From assembly GCA_964019695.1 (NCBI GenBank), contig OZ026522.1:74741601-74805600 (forward strand): DNA of 64,000 nt. The letters run 5' to 3'. The notes under the pieces are model-generated. The model was not told the origin of the DNA, did no database searches, and saw nothing but the letters and a program-made list of their open reading frames with translations. Shown one piece after another: positions 10,601 to 21,570 of this stretch. Positions within the stretch are counted from its first letter, which is position 1; every line of letters starts with the position of its first letter. This DNA is from Loripinus fragilis. Lineage: Eukaryota; Mollusca; Bivalvia; Lucinida; Lucinidae. The translations under genes and the position numbers were made by a program.

Positions 10601-11665
10601 TTGGGAGGGGAACTGTCAAAGTTTTATGTCGTGTGAAATAGTCTGTAAGCTGAGGTTAGAACATGATCCGCATGATTATGGCTCTAATGATATAGAGCAG
10701 ATATTGCAATCATCGGCCAAGAGGAAACCTAAATGACACAGGCAGTGCTATCAACACTTCACAAATCAGAACAAACTTGATAGATTGTTATCAAACCAAC
10801 CAATAGAATGTTTATCAGAAACAGAATCAGAAGTTAAGGGAGTTTTCAAATTGCAGGATAAATGCTTATTCAGTGGAAAACACCCTACAAACCATTTCTT
10901 TTAAGTATAACACAATCATATTATTCGAAACAAATTATTTTATGATCTTCTAATTATCAGGTACAGCATATAGTTATGAATATCTCATGAATATTGCATG
11001 TTTGTGCTTCCATAGCATTAGTACTGATTACATGAAACATTATTACTGACATGGTGATCACCAGAAATATTTAGCAGATTTGTTTGTCTCTTATTGTTAC
11101 TTAACGGAGCATTTTTGGTGAAATATACCTACTATATTCTTTGCCGTATTATGTTATAATAACAAATTATGTTATAAAGATTTTCTGCATACTAAGTGCG
11201 CATATAATAGACTATAATATGTGTAAAAATTATTTTGTTCCCACCACTAATAAGGAAAATAATACATTCGATACACCCCCTTTTACAAAATGTATAAGAA
11301 ACTTATTTACCCATACTTATTCATGACCATAATAATCCACCGTAGATAAGTGTATCGATTTTTTAAATACTGTAAAAATAACTCTACATAATTTTATTTT
11401 AGAGAGGCATTAGCTTTGTTTGAAAATGTACAAAAGTTTCTGAGAAATTCAAGTTGAAATGAGGCTTTCAAAATAAATTACTGCAATTTTGATATTTGTG
11501 ACGTCATACTTTGAAGCAGCATAGCGACTTACTGCCCTTGATTTAATCTTGGCAACATGCAAATTTATTAAATATAACCTATTATATAATCATTTTTACC
11601 AAAAATCTGCTGTTATACGCTGAGTACTACGAGACCATATTTTGGCATGCTTGGACCCCGCACTA
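7689..11665. mobile_element. 3,977-bp DNA element with ~775-bp terminal inverted repeats
   Basis: The left end TAGTGCGGGGTCCAA at 7689 is mirrored by TTGG...CCCCGCACTA ending at 11665. Arm similarity extends to about 8465 on the left and 10895 on the right. ACA flanks both ends (7686-7688, 11666-11668). The uninterrupted Polinton integrase in copy B reads straight across this point with one ACA, so the duplication is 3 bp. The interior (about 8466-10894) has no transposase-like frame and includes a dispersed repeat at 9270-9560. Three-base duplications occur in several families; the ends do not show the TWA site of Harbinger. Superfamily unassigned. Confidence 0.8.
9270..9560 (+). repeat. Dispersed repeat, AAGGC-box family (diverged copy)
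   Basis: Shares gttctaaggc, attacttagtg, gaggaagaatagctggttgc and a tail gtaatcgtggcatttcctg with the copies at about 20340-20610 (plus) and 52860-53240 (minus). It lies in the centre of the 3,977-bp element. No protein is supported; the frame at 9428-9658 follows the T-rich composition. Confidence 0.5.
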
Positions 11666-11668
11666 ACA

Positions 11669-12515
11669 GTCTTCAACGTCCTCAGAGGTTTAAAGTCAAA
11701 ACTAGGAGAGTCATTTCGCAAGGCATAGATGCACTATGGGATGCTGATGTGGCAGATGTTTTTAATCTAGCGAAAATAATGGTGGCATGAAATACCTTTT
11801 AGTGGCTATCGACATATTTTCGAGATATACTTATGGATTGAGCCTTTGAAAAACAAGCTTCATGAGTCAATCATTAAAGCACTAAAGAATATATTTAGAT
11901 TGGGTAGGATTCCTGAAGAGCCTTGGATTGACAAAAAAAAATAGAATGGAAAAATAAGTGGGTCACGGCTTGAAAAATGATGTACACCATTATATTACCC
12001 AAAATAATACCAAAGCTAACTTTAGCGAAAGAGTGATTCTAACCATCAGGGGACAAATGTACAGATTCTTCACCCACAAGAGAAACTATCATTACATGAA
12101 TATTCTAGATGATATCGTGCGCAATTACAACAATCATCCTCATAGGGCCTTGAATGGTAAAGCACCAAGTGAGATAAACCATTCAAATGAGGCAGTCACA
12201 TGGCAACAAATGTATAAGTGAACGATGCGAACAACACCTAAAACCACAAAATCAAATTGAGTTCCATCTTAACCGTTCAAATTCAAGAACGGGGTTTCCA
12301 TAAAGATTTCTAGTAACAAATGCGTTTTGCAACGAGATTATCAGCAAAAATGGACAAAAGATATATTTACGATACACTCCAGGTATTTACGACAGGGAAT
12401 TCTACTGTATAAACTCGTAGACTACGATGAAGAGGCTATCCAGGGTACATTCTATCAGAGTGAGCTGCAACGTCTGGGCAGACAAGATGTGTTTAAAATT
12501 GATCAAATACTATAA
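11669..12515 (+). pseudogene. Polinton (copy A) integrase, catalytic and C-terminal part
   Basis: Integration-type recombinase of the DDE (rve) fold that would insert the Polinton. Readable blocks are ALWDADVADV (first catalytic Asp region), KYLLVAIDIFSRY, a damaged second Asp block (WIDKKN), and NTKANFSERVILT, which holds the catalytic Glu. Then come NYNNHPHRALNGKAPSEIN and a C-terminal domain with WTKDIFTIHSRYLRQG and GTFYQSELQ, ending at 12515. Frames shift at several points (near 11800, 11940 and 12220), so the gene is dead. It joins the piece at 7550-7688 once the inserted element is removed. Confidence 0.8.
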
Positions 12516-12663
12516 CACGGCAAACATAGGGGTGTCTCTGAATTTTTTGTGTCTTGCTTGGGTTACCGTTAAAAGTTAAACAGCTGGATAAAAGAAGCTG
12601 AACTTCAGGACCATTAAAAGGACTCATTTTGTCTTTTGTGAAGTCATTGTGTAGTTAACCATC

Positions 12664-12858
12664 ATGGAGAGTGCGTTATGTCCTCTTTGTCATAGAAACT
12701 ATTTCAGATCTGATGGCATTTTATAGTTGCCCATAGACATGTTCTACAAAACAGTGAGTCATGTTCAGGAAGATTTGAAAGATATACACCACTGCTAGTC
12801 AAGGGAAATAAGGAGCATTCAGCGTCACAACCTGAAGACAATGATACTAACCATCCAC
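12664..12858 (+). pseudogene. Polinton (copy A) ATPase-gene 5' fragment
   Basis: The ATG at 12664 opens a C2H2-like segment, CPLCHRNYFRSD, matching the N-terminus of the copy B ATPase gene (CPLCQQNYSRSD). A ~10-base deletion and a stop follow after 20 codons. Homology continues in another frame through RFERYTPLLV and SQPEDNDTNHPP, then stops abruptly near 12858, where polymerase-flanking DNA begins. The Walker motifs are missing. It lies 149 bp after the integrase, as in copy B once the inserted repeat there is removed. Confidence 0.75.
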
Positions 12859-12937
12859 CATACACAATGTTACATTTACTTATCATAAGTACAGTACCAA
12901 GTGATAAAGCACTCATAGAATAATGTTAAACTCAACT

Positions 12938-13640
12938 CAACGTACGAATTGATTCATGACTGCTATGGCAACATGACCAAAAGCATAACTGTCTGCACTT
13001 GCCAGGAATTATCTTTTATCATCATATTGACTTAAGCTAATTATGTTCATGGTAACAGAGTAAAGCTGATGCCCATAATTTCGTACAAGATTCATCATGT
13101 GACGCATTATACAATTGTCAGTGAGACAAGCCAGGCAGGCTTCGTGTTTTCCTAACTCCCGTTGCGGTTCTCTTTTCCGAGTTCCAATATCATAGTTACT
13201 GGTGTCAAATAGATGCCTATGCTCCAACATCACTGGATACCAGTCATCAACCTCAACAGCGTAACATAGTGAATCTGTGTTGGTGAAAAGTAATTCAGCC
13301 TTAGCACCATAACTTTCTTACATATGATCATAATGAAACGAGTACATAAACACCTTTGACACCACTAAAATAGTAAAACCAGCGTAAATAGGGTGATTGA
13401 GAATCACCTTTACTTTTTTAGGCTTGTCATTAAATATCTTAAATGATTGATAGTTTGGCTTAAAACAAACCTTCATCAACCTTTTAGAACAATTTATGAG
13501 TTCCACACTAAGCCTCTTACCCATGTTTTCCACGGTTTTACCAAATACGCTATTATTCATTAACTTGAAAAAATCCTTCTCAAAATCGTTTTTAGCTAAT
13601 CTCCTTTTTTTCTGTATTGAAAACAATGTAGGGTTACAAC
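12938..13640 (-). pseudogene. Polinton protein-primed DNA polymerase B, C-terminal part
   Basis: Replicative polymerase of the protein-primed B family found in Polintons. On the minus strand, KLMNNSVFGKTVEN is the Kx3NSxYG-type motif B. It is followed by a segment ending in the motif C equivalent, FTNTDSL, where the usual DTD is changed to NTD, a change expected to abolish catalysis. A stop codon interrupts near 13318. The end carries [11 protein letters not shown] joined directly to a TRKREPQ segment, skipping ~60 codons that are present in the 14040-14475 copy, then the terminal block HQLYSVTMN...SQYDDKR. The N-terminal exonuclease half is absent. Confidence 0.8.
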
Positions 13641-13701
13641 CAGGCTGACTGTGTAAAAGCGATTACACGATGAATTTTGGTAAGTTCTTATCCATGGAAT
13701 A

Positions 13702-13893
13702 AGGGGGCTCAGTGGTAGAGAGCTTGACTTGAGACCGAATGGCCGCAGGTTTGAGCCTCACCAGCGTCACTGTGTTGTGTCCTTGAGCAAGACACATTTA
13801 TCCTTGCTTAGTACTGGTTCAACCCAGGAAGCCCCGTCCAGACGTAACTGAAAGATTGTTGACTGGGACGTAAAGAATCAAATAAAAACAAAA
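13702..13893 (+). mobile_element. tRNA-derived SINE with 12-bp target duplication
   Basis: The flanks ATCCATGGAATA (13690-13701) and ATCCATGGGATA (13894-13905) differ at one base. The head contains GGGGCTCAGTGGTAGAG (A box) and GCAGGTTTGAGCCTC (B box). The body has TGTCCTTGAGCAAGACAC, a word conserved in several metazoan SINE families, and the tail is A-rich. It inserted into the spacer of the rearranged polymerase region, so it postdates the Polinton. Confidence 0.85.
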
Positions 13894-14039
13894 ATCCATG
13901 GGATAGATAGTATTTTAGATTTTTGTATTGAAGTACATAGTTTAGCTTTGAATATAGATTTTAAACTAGTTTTGGAGGAACAGATGAAACTGTTGACAAG
14001 TTCAAAGTCTCTCTTAATTTCTGCGAATGTGGTTTCAAG

Positions 14040-14475
14040 AGATGTTGAATCATAGGGATCTATTTGACACTAGTAACTATGATAAAGATCATTGTTTTAC
14101 CAGTGTTAAAAATTGCAAGGTTTTGGGTAAAATGAAGGACAAATGCGGGGGCATTGTTGCTAAAGAATTCTTTGGGTTAAGATTAAAGATGTATAGTCTT
14201 AATTAGGGGAACTAAGAAAAGAGAACCGCAAAGGGAGTAAAGAAAACTGTGATCAATAAAGAATAGAAACACAAAGCCTACCTGGCTTGTCTCACTGACA
14301 AGTGTATCAAGCGTCACAAGATGAATCTTATACGAAGTTATAGGCATCAGCTTTACTCTGTTACCATGAACAAAATTAGCTTAAGTCCATATGATGATAA
14401 AAGATATTTTCTGGCAAGTGGTGACAGTAATGCTTTTGGTCATGTTGCCATAGCAGAGTCATGAATCAATTCGTA
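14040..14475 (+). pseudogene. Polinton DNA polymerase B, C-terminal fragment, inverted copy
   Basis: The plus strand encodes [16 protein letters not shown], then [12 protein letters not shown] and [11 protein letters not shown], the usual C-terminal signature of Polinton polymerases. A stop and frame change follow, then ACLTDKCIKRHKMNL, HQLYSVTMNKISLSPYDDKR and a natural-looking end (FGHVAIAES, stop). It duplicates 12938-13235 in opposite orientation and is longer, retaining the ~60 codons deleted there. Similarity runs past the stop to about 14555. Confidence 0.8.
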
Positions 14476-14559
14476 CGTTGAGTTTAACATTATTCTATGA
14501 GGGCTTTATCACTTGGTACTGTTCTTATGATAAGTAAATGTAACATTGTGTATGTATCA

Positions 14560-15870
14560 TTGTATGTAGAATAAAGTGAATATTATAATAAATATGCCTA
14601 TGAAATATGTTTGCATTGTTATATTCACTAGAATATCCCACTGGTCATTTATCCGATCATCCAGGGTTAAATAAAGAAAATTCGATTTTGTATCCTTATA
14701 AACTTTATTTAGCAAAACAAAAAAAAATATTAAGCATATTTTCTGGGGCGAACTTATTGATAAATACAAAGATATAAATGCGAATTCAAAGACAGTATTC
14801 ACAGACTACGCAATGCTCAAATTAGTACTCTATAGTCCCCATATGTTTCTATTATTCTGTCAATCAAAGGTGGGCGTGGTTAAATTTTTTCTCCAACTCA
14901 GAAAACTGGGACGTAGCTGGTACCTTTTACCATATAGATGCAATGCATGCTGGAATCCAGCTAAATCGAAGCGAGAGATTTACGTGACTAACGCAGTGTC
15001 AATTCGTCATATATTTCCCATATACTAAAGTTTCGAAGTTAAATTGTAATTTAATAACAGAAATAACTTATGAAAATAGTGATGCAGTAACCCGACAGAT
15101 TGATAAAATATGGGTTTATATATTGGGTAAATTTAGTAACTGTGGACAGATCTATAAATAGAAAGATGCTGTATAAATCATAACAAATACTTTTATCCCT
15201 ACGATAGATGTATTTTAGGATTTAAATGGTCGCAGGTTCGATTCCACAAGGCATTGCTATTTTTTTTCATTTATCCCATGTGAACTATTTTATAGCAGTA
15301 TTCTCCTACTATTGATATGCATCTCGGAAAATGAGAATATTGGGATAGTTTCTATCTCTTTTATTGTAATTCATACATGAGTTCATTTTAAATCGAGTAC
15401 ACCTTATTCTGCTAATTAATTGCATTACTTATGACGTCCACTGCATATGTCCAAGTGCACACAAAACATTATATCACGAAAGAAATAGTTAGTAATACCC
15501 TGATTGGACTGCTCATAAGGAATCACAAGTTTAGGACCAGATCTGAGACTTTCATAAATCCTGTGAAGCTATTCAACGTTTTTCTTCAAGTTAAAATTAA
15601 AAACCTTCCTCCCAATTCACGAAAAAAAATATCTCATTTTTATGTTTTTTTTTCTCTCTCTCATAGTTTTTTTTATCCTAACCAAGTTAGCAAACTCTGA
15701 TCGCGATGAAAGTTGAAGAGAAAACTTTAGCGTTAATTTATCCAACAGTTCGGAAGTATAAAGTAATTAGTTTTAACTACCAATTATAGATCAGAGATAA
15801 AATTGGCATAGGCCACTCCCTTTGAACTTCAGGGGGAAAACTATATTGACTGTCGGTATCCATCTATCAA
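14560..15870. other. Unassigned AT-rich stretch
   Basis: No gene recognised. A lone B-box-like GCAGGTTCGATTCC at about 15232 suggests a degraded SINE head. A long pyrimidine run precedes TCATAG near 15660. The small open frames show no family resemblance that I can name. Confidence 0.4.
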
Positions 15871-15873
15871 GCA

Positions 15874-15878
15874 CCCCC

Positions 15879-15909
<31 letters not shown>

Positions 15910-15912
15910 ACA
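15874..15912. repeat. Poly-C tract followed by (AC)n
   Basis: About 22 C residues (15874-15895) pass directly into eight to nine AC units, as at 5208-5232. Such homopolymers are prone to length errors in assembly. Confidence 0.9.
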
Positions 15913-16164
15913 GTCACATGCCTGAGGCAGGGGGCCGCAAAACGCCGACATTTAAACCAAAAATAGTAGTAACACATCATTGAGGCGGTTCTTTTGAGCA
16001 CCAACCCTCAACCCCTCTGTACGCAAATTATATGATGTCCGTGCGCTTTTGCAGCATCTTCATGGATCAATCTATTTTTAAATCAAGAAAAAGTAATCTA
16101 AATATGTACCCTACTTATATGTGTTAGAAACCATCCAAATTCCTTCTCAAGTGAATACAAAAGC

Positions 16165-16187
16165 AACAACAACAACAACAACAACAA
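16165..16187. repeat. (AAC)n microsatellite
   Basis: Seven or so consecutive CAA/AAC units. Confidence 0.85.
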
Positions 16188-16278
16188 GAAAACAAACATA
16201 AGACAATGCATATACACTACGTGGATATCTAATGTCCTCTAAACTGGGTGAAACATTAATGAGCCACTAAAACGCCCC

Positions 16279-16306
16279 AGTATAACATGATATTTCATGT
16301 TATACT
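16279..16306. repeat. 28-bp perfect hairpin
   Basis: AGTATAACATGA and TCATGTTATACT enclose TATT. No surrounding gene explains it as a terminator. Confidence 0.7.
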
Positions 16307-16437
16307 TTTTCTTGTTAGAAATAAGCATATATGAGCACACATAACGAAACCTTTGAACACCATACTGTTGGTTGACAATGAATTATATATCATTCATATA
16401 ATTGAAAATAAAAAACAAAAATAGTAAGAGAGTATGA

Positions 16438-16922
16438 TTAAACAGGGTGGGTAGTCACGTGGTTTTAGCTTGGATACACTGTATGGAAAAATGGCCGTTT
16501 CGAGGTAGGAAAGCTATTTTGGTCAAATGTAAGTAGCGATTTCTCTTTGTTTTCTCATCAATACCCAGAAATTTATACACCATTTTCCAGCCCATATTTT
16601 TCCTGATCAAACGCTATCAGGATATCCTCTCTAAGCTTCATACTTTGAGTACAGACTTAGACACATTTTTTTTAGCGGCGAGAATTGAGTCTGAAATGCC
16701 AAAATAATCTGTACGGACGGGGAATGTCTTCTTTGATTATGAAATAATAATGTGTCTTTAGGGCGCGAATATGTCGAAAAATACCCCACTTGAAATCTCG
16801 ATATCTAAAATATTAACTTCATTAACCTAGAATAACTAAGCAGTTGAAAATTAAAAGAAATTAAAAATGCATAGAATGCACTGACCAAATAAGTGGATAA
16901 ACTGTACGTCAATTTGGAGAAG
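16438..16922 (+). repeat. Left arm of a 5.7-kb inverted repeat (Polinton-linked segment)
   Basis: This ~485-bp segment matches the reverse complement of 21697-22184 at high identity, from AACAGGGTGGGTAGTCACG to the start of a small frame (ATAAGTGGATAAAC). It holds a conserved peptide frame at about 16532-16708 (SIPRNLYTIFQPIFFLIKRY then QDILSKL) ending at the same stop (IESEMPK) as the other copy. Because the right arm lies directly beyond the zinc-finger gene of Polinton copy B, this arm may be a stray piece of that element. Function unknown. Confidence 0.7.
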
Positions 16923-17079
16923 ACAGGTGAATATTTTGCAGTATAGCAATATTCACACAATTTCAAAATGTTCCATCATAATCAGGGTTTTCTCTCCCCA
17001 CTATGGGAACATGACCCGACCCCTTGAATTGGATTTTTTTTTGCGTCATTCTATGTTAAATTTTGTAAAAAAAATCCAG

Positions 17080-17290
17080 TGGCAGATCCAGAGGAGGTTC
17101 AGGGGGTTCCAGCAAACCCACTTACCGACCCCCACCCGTTTTTTAAATATCCTATGAACATGAAATAGTCTGGTCTCAGTGCGACCAAATTATTTCATTT
17201 TCAATAAAAATGAGATAAAATCAGCAAAGCGACCCCACCTTTATACTCCTTTTCCAGAAATCCTCCTTTAAACAGCCATGCTGACGTATC
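17080..17290. repeat. Dispersed repeat shared with 5.15-5.28 kb
   Basis: Contains AAAAATGAGATAAAATCAGC followed by a C-rich segment, as at 5188-5275, and a tggcagatccagagg segment. No reading frame. The class is unknown. Confidence 0.45.
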
Positions 17291-17504
17291 CAGTGAGACT
17301 AAAGGTATAAATTTAGTCCAGGTTTTCGGTTACATCAATGCTTTGTAGTCCCTTGTGAGTCTGCACATTTGCGCAGACTCGCCATTTAGCGACTAGTTAA
17401 AGTGGAGTTTTGCTTACTAGATCAGCCCTTTAATGACAAGTGTTCACAAAGTATTGCATAATGAATAATATATTTATAAACATATGCCTAAAAATTGATC
17501 AACC

Positions 17505-17590
17505 AACGTAACACTGGCTCAGTGGTAGAGTATTAGACTTGGTATCGGGGTTTGCTGGTTCGAGACTCCTCGCAGGCATTGCACCATATG
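17505..17590 (+). mobile_element. tRNA-like SINE head
   Basis: ACTGGCTCAGTGGTAGAG (A box) and CTGGTTCGAGACTCC (B box) are spaced about 40 bp apart, as in tRNA-derived promoters. No complete cloverleaf can be folded convincingly, so I call it a SINE head rather than a tRNA gene. The following 350 bp repeats phrases such as ttggaccccc..ggaaaa and tggatc. Confidence 0.6.
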
Positions 17591-18330
17591 CGGATCCAGA
17601 GGGTGGGATTGTGGATCTGGACCTCCCTGGAAAATCACAAGTTATACCCGTTTCTATAGGGAATAAGAAATTGGACCCCCTTGGAAAAAGTTGGACCACC
17701 CCTTGAAAATGTTGGATCGCCTTTGGAACCTTGAAAAAATAAAGTTTTCTTTGAAATTAACCATAGGACTTCTGTAAAATAAGATGAGGACTAAAAAGAA
17801 AGAAGAAAAACAAACCAAAAAACCGTTAGAGTTTTTTTATGTCAGATGCACCTGGACTGGACCTGGCCCTCTCACACCCTGACGAAAATCCCTGGATCCC
17901 CGCATGAACTCACAATATATAATTTAATGAAATTAAACAAAAAATTAAATATTTGGTTCACTAATAAGCACATTATGCAAAAGTACTATTTACTGCGGCA
18001 CAGTGCAGGTTAGATGCACAAAAATGGTGATATTGTTTTTGTTCCCTGAATTAGAAAATTTTCTCATTGAAATTGGGGAAAACGTACCTTTTTTCATTGG
18101 GAACAAGACTTAATATCGGTCGTCAAAATGGACCAGAAACAACCCTGATAATGTAAACTTACCTGATGTCTATTGTACGTTTGATAATAGATTCATTAAC
18201 ATACCCTTAACATAACCGGAATTCTTTTGTGAAGCCAAGAAAATAAAAGCTTTTGCATCACCCCATCACGTCTACAACTATAAGATTAAGCATTTTTATG
18301 TTGTTTTTTTCTCTCTAATTTCTGTTTCCC

Positions 18331-18570
18331 AGTTAAAGACTCTACTGCAACAAGGCATATCAGAACCCTGTATTTTATGGCAATTTAGTTTATAAATTTA
18401 AAAGAATTGTTGGAGAGCTTAATTTTAGTGATCCATTTAAAAAGATTATTAAACGTTATAAAAGAGTGGGATACAGCATGGATGTTGAAAATCCTCTTCA
18501 TGAGGCTAGGCAACTCTACTCTAACTTTGCAAATGGGCCAGAAAATTTTACAAGCAATTATTAGTGTTTG
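18331..18570 (+). pseudogene. Reverse-transcriptase C-terminal fragment
   Basis: The segment opens LKTLLQQGISEP. After a one-base frameshift (extra C near 18367) it continues FYGNLVYKFKRIVG, NFSDPFKKIIKRYKRVGY. This pattern follows the RT core in the same element class as the remnant at 45590-46520, whose tail has FRTLCQG-like degenerate sequence. The sequence then diverges (ENPLHEARQLYSNFANG) and stops near 18570. A pyrimidine-rich run ending TTTCCCAG lies immediately upstream, resembling a splice acceptor. Element class (Penelope-like or other) is not settled by what is visible. Confidence 0.6.
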
Positions 18571-18571
18571 T

Positions 18572-20339
18572 CTATGTAATGCTATTATAAATAAAGAGTT
18601 TTATCAGTTAGCATTTGGCTTCTATTGAGAATATGATATATGTTTGTCAAGCAGTATCTACACTTTATGACGGCTATGTTGTACTTTTCTCAATAATACG
18701 AGTTTCTATCAGACGAGCCAGAATTCTTTCATTTACCTTTTTGTTTTCAGAGTCCATGTGTCTGACACATCTGACAGGAAAAGGCTTGCAGGAAGACAAA
18801 AATTCAGCACTGTGTCGACCAAAAAAACTCTTATGAAGAGAATACTTCCAGTCAGATACTAAAAAGTGCGGTGCAACTTTTTGTCCAATATGTTGACCTC
18901 TGATAGGATGGGGATTCCAGACTAAGTTTTAAAGAAATACGGGCAAAGAAAGCTACACCCACTCATTCAATGGGCACAATGTAGAATGATTTAGTGGTCA
19001 GTTTTGTAATATTAATACGAGTATGTGCTTTGTTGTGGTGCACGATGTGGAGACTGTATTTTACTTCCATCACTGCTAAAAGTATCTGAATACCTTTTCT
19101 AAAACAAGTGATGCCTGTGAAACTGTAAATTGCAGTTTCATAGCATCAATCGTGTTTCAGAGTGTATTTTCAGATGCTGCTTGCACTCAAACACAGACCA
19201 TCTACAGACTCCACATTGTGCACTAGGTCAAAAATAAGCAACAATAAAGCAAAAGATAAAAATACAAAAGGATGAAAACACAAAAGGATGAAAACAAATC
19301 GACCACAGACTCTATGCTATGTTGTACCCATTGTCAATGTCATTGCTTCCATTCAACAATAAAGATATTTCATCAGTCTTGCATTTGTTTCTTTGACTTA
19401 TTGTCAATTTAGTTATTTCCTGCTTTGGTTTTTAGGCCAGTACTTCGGCTCTGATTACATCAGTTACTGGTCACTGTGTATCTTTTACCTTGTCATTGTA
19501 GCAATGATGATTTGGTCAAACACAACACTGTGATCACATTGGATAAAAGAACCATTTTTTGTCAATCAAATGTGTAGACAAAATCAATGCAAATACTCTG
19601 ATCCCCGTTCAGGGTGATATGCTATCCATGCGCATTTGAGCTTTCAAATAGAAAATTTTAAAACATTCAGGGTTGCATTAAAAGATTAACATTTTTAATT
19701 TGTAAACTGTATTTCGCTTTATAAGTTTAAAAATATAATTAATTGAAAGCAGAATGTAAAAATACTTTGGCAAATCATATATCATAAATCACAAATAGAT
19801 AAAATGAGGTCTGATTGGGTCCCAATACTAGCGTCACACCCCGCCTGATCACAGCCAGAACTTCTCTCTTCCGAATATTGCATCCGAAAAAAAATCAAAG
19901 GATGCCAAAAGTTAATGTAAACATGTTCCTATAATTGACCCCCACTTGCACCCAACTTTTATACAGTACAATTGGGGTTAACAGCATAATGCAACATATT
20001 ATTCTTCTTTTTCTTTTCCTATAAAACATAGATTTTGAATACTCATTAGAATCACCTCAGTCAGTGAGGCGTTTCTAACGAACACCCACAATCTGTTTCA
20101 TAGCAAATTTATAGATAAAATATCATCTGAAAATTTGTTGTTTTACACCAGCTGTGAAAATCACGGTTTTCTTTAGCTCAGACTATCAGTGAATCAGCCC
20201 TTTTCTTTGTTGCATTTAAGTGTGTTAATTTGATTAGAGTGTTTCTTCATGATGATACATTGCAATAGTCAGAAGGCCTCAAGTCGAGCTGGACAGTTTA
20301 ATACTTCAACAACAGTAGAATCTAGGGCGAAGATTTGGT
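18572..20339. other. Unassigned stretch
   Basis: No gene recognised. A short tandem word (acacaaaaggatgaaa, about two copies) occurs at 19262-19295. Open frames at 18615-18836 and elsewhere have no recognisable motif. Confidence 0.4.
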
Positions 20340-20610
20340 ATCAGTAAAATGCATTTACCCCCCTGTAAGGTGGCTTAGGCTGCTGCTGTTTCTAAGACGG
20401 TGGTTCTGTCGTTGTTGATTCGCTGTTTATTGTTATTACTCCAATTGTGAGAGTCTGGTACTGTTCTATGTTTTGTTGTACGTTTCTGGTTGCTTTCCTT
20501 TGTTTATCTCCTTGTGTCTTGTGATTGTTGTGTGCCATGGGTTTCTCTGCAGTTTGTGATTGTGGCATATCCTGATCATACTCACTTACTACATATGAGT
20601 TGTGATAATG
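20340..20610 (+). repeat. Dispersed repeat, AAGGC-box family
   Basis: Shares ctgctgctgtttctaaga, cggtggttctgtcgttgttg and ggttgctttcctttg with the minus-strand copy at 52860-53240 and, more weakly, with 9270-9560. The tail is gtgattgtggcatatcctgatca. Its body resembles the better-preserved 40490-40820 group. Confidence 0.5.
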
Positions 20611-20999
20611 TAATGATCTATTTGTGTTCTACCAGCTTCGTTGTGAAGCTGAAGATGTCGCAGAACTTTAGACAAAGAAATGAAAATTTAAATAGTCAGT
20701 TCAATAAGAGTGGTTTAATCATCTATTTACTTGAAACGCATATACATGGATGAAAATGTTTTCAGACCTAATTCATCATGACTTATGCAATCTAAAACAA
20801 CAGATTTTAGGCGAATATGGAGCAATTTATTGTAACGTAAGTTACCACCATTTCATATATTGAACATTGCTCCTGTGGCTAGTTATAGACAAAACGCTTT
20901 GAACTTTAAAATACATAAAATTTAATAAAGCACTCTGAGTACAATGGAATCAAAACTATACATCAAATGATCAAATGATAAGATTTAAAAGATTAGTAT

Positions 21000-21440
21000 T
21001 TACATTATAAACAAGAGGCCACTAAACGGGCCCAGGGTCGCTCACCTGAGAATGACTGTTTATAAAGATATAGGAAAGCATAGCTATACTTAAAGTAAAG
21101 CTATAAATTTTGATAAATCAGCAGTTTCATTAAGACTTAACATGGGCTATGTTGACAAAGCTAACATTTGTATAACCTCAGAAAGTAAAACATATGACAT
21201 CTGCGGCGGTGGCCATTTTTGGCCCATAGAGGCATGATTTAAAAAAAAACTTAGTAAAGGTTCAGTAGATGATGCTACAAACATAACATCAAGGCTCAAC
21301 TAGACCTAGTCGTTTCAGACAAAATATTTACTTATGATTTCCCTATATAAGTCTAAACATGTCGATTTAAGAAAAAGTTTACGGACACAAGGCGGATGAA
21401 GACTTATCACAATAGTTGAGCTAAACTGATAGGCTAACAT
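21000..21440 (-). mobile_element. GCTCACCTGAG-family element, minus-strand copy
   Basis: Begins acaagaggcc, then CAGGGTCGCTCACCTGAG, the complement of the family's 3' end (CTCAGGTGAGCGAYCCNGG). The interior (ggccatttttggcccatagagg, ttcagtagatgatgctac, tcgtttcagac) is related to the core at 4740-5000. The opposite end is not clear. Confidence 0.55.
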
Positions 21441-21570
21441 GTGACGCACAAAGTGGCTGTGGCTAAGGAAAAGCTAAAGAAAAGCTTTCCACAGCAATGG
21501 AATTGCGCTTCATTTTTATGTTGCATCTCCTGATCATTGAGACCTGCTTTTGTACATCGTGTCACTGTAT

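Larger units (their letters stand above)
12858..14555. repeat. Inverted duplication around the polymerase remnants
   Basis: About 12858-13235 is the reverse complement of about 14040-14555, apart from a deletion in the first arm. The arms enclose the motif B/C polymerase segment and the SINE. The outer breakpoint at 12858 joins truncated ATPase-gene sequence to sequence that lies downstream of the polymerase stop in the other arm. Confidence 0.75.

Noticed and set aside
17505..17590. Possible functional tRNA gene
   Set aside because: A and B boxes are present but no full cloverleaf with acceptor pairing could be drawn; a SINE head is more likely. The same applies to 5981-6050 and 13702-13775.
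18200..18836. Host exon at 18331
   Set aside because: The acceptor-like sequence is attractive, but the RT homology is broken by a one-base insertion and the following frames carry no motif; kept only as a low-interest finding.
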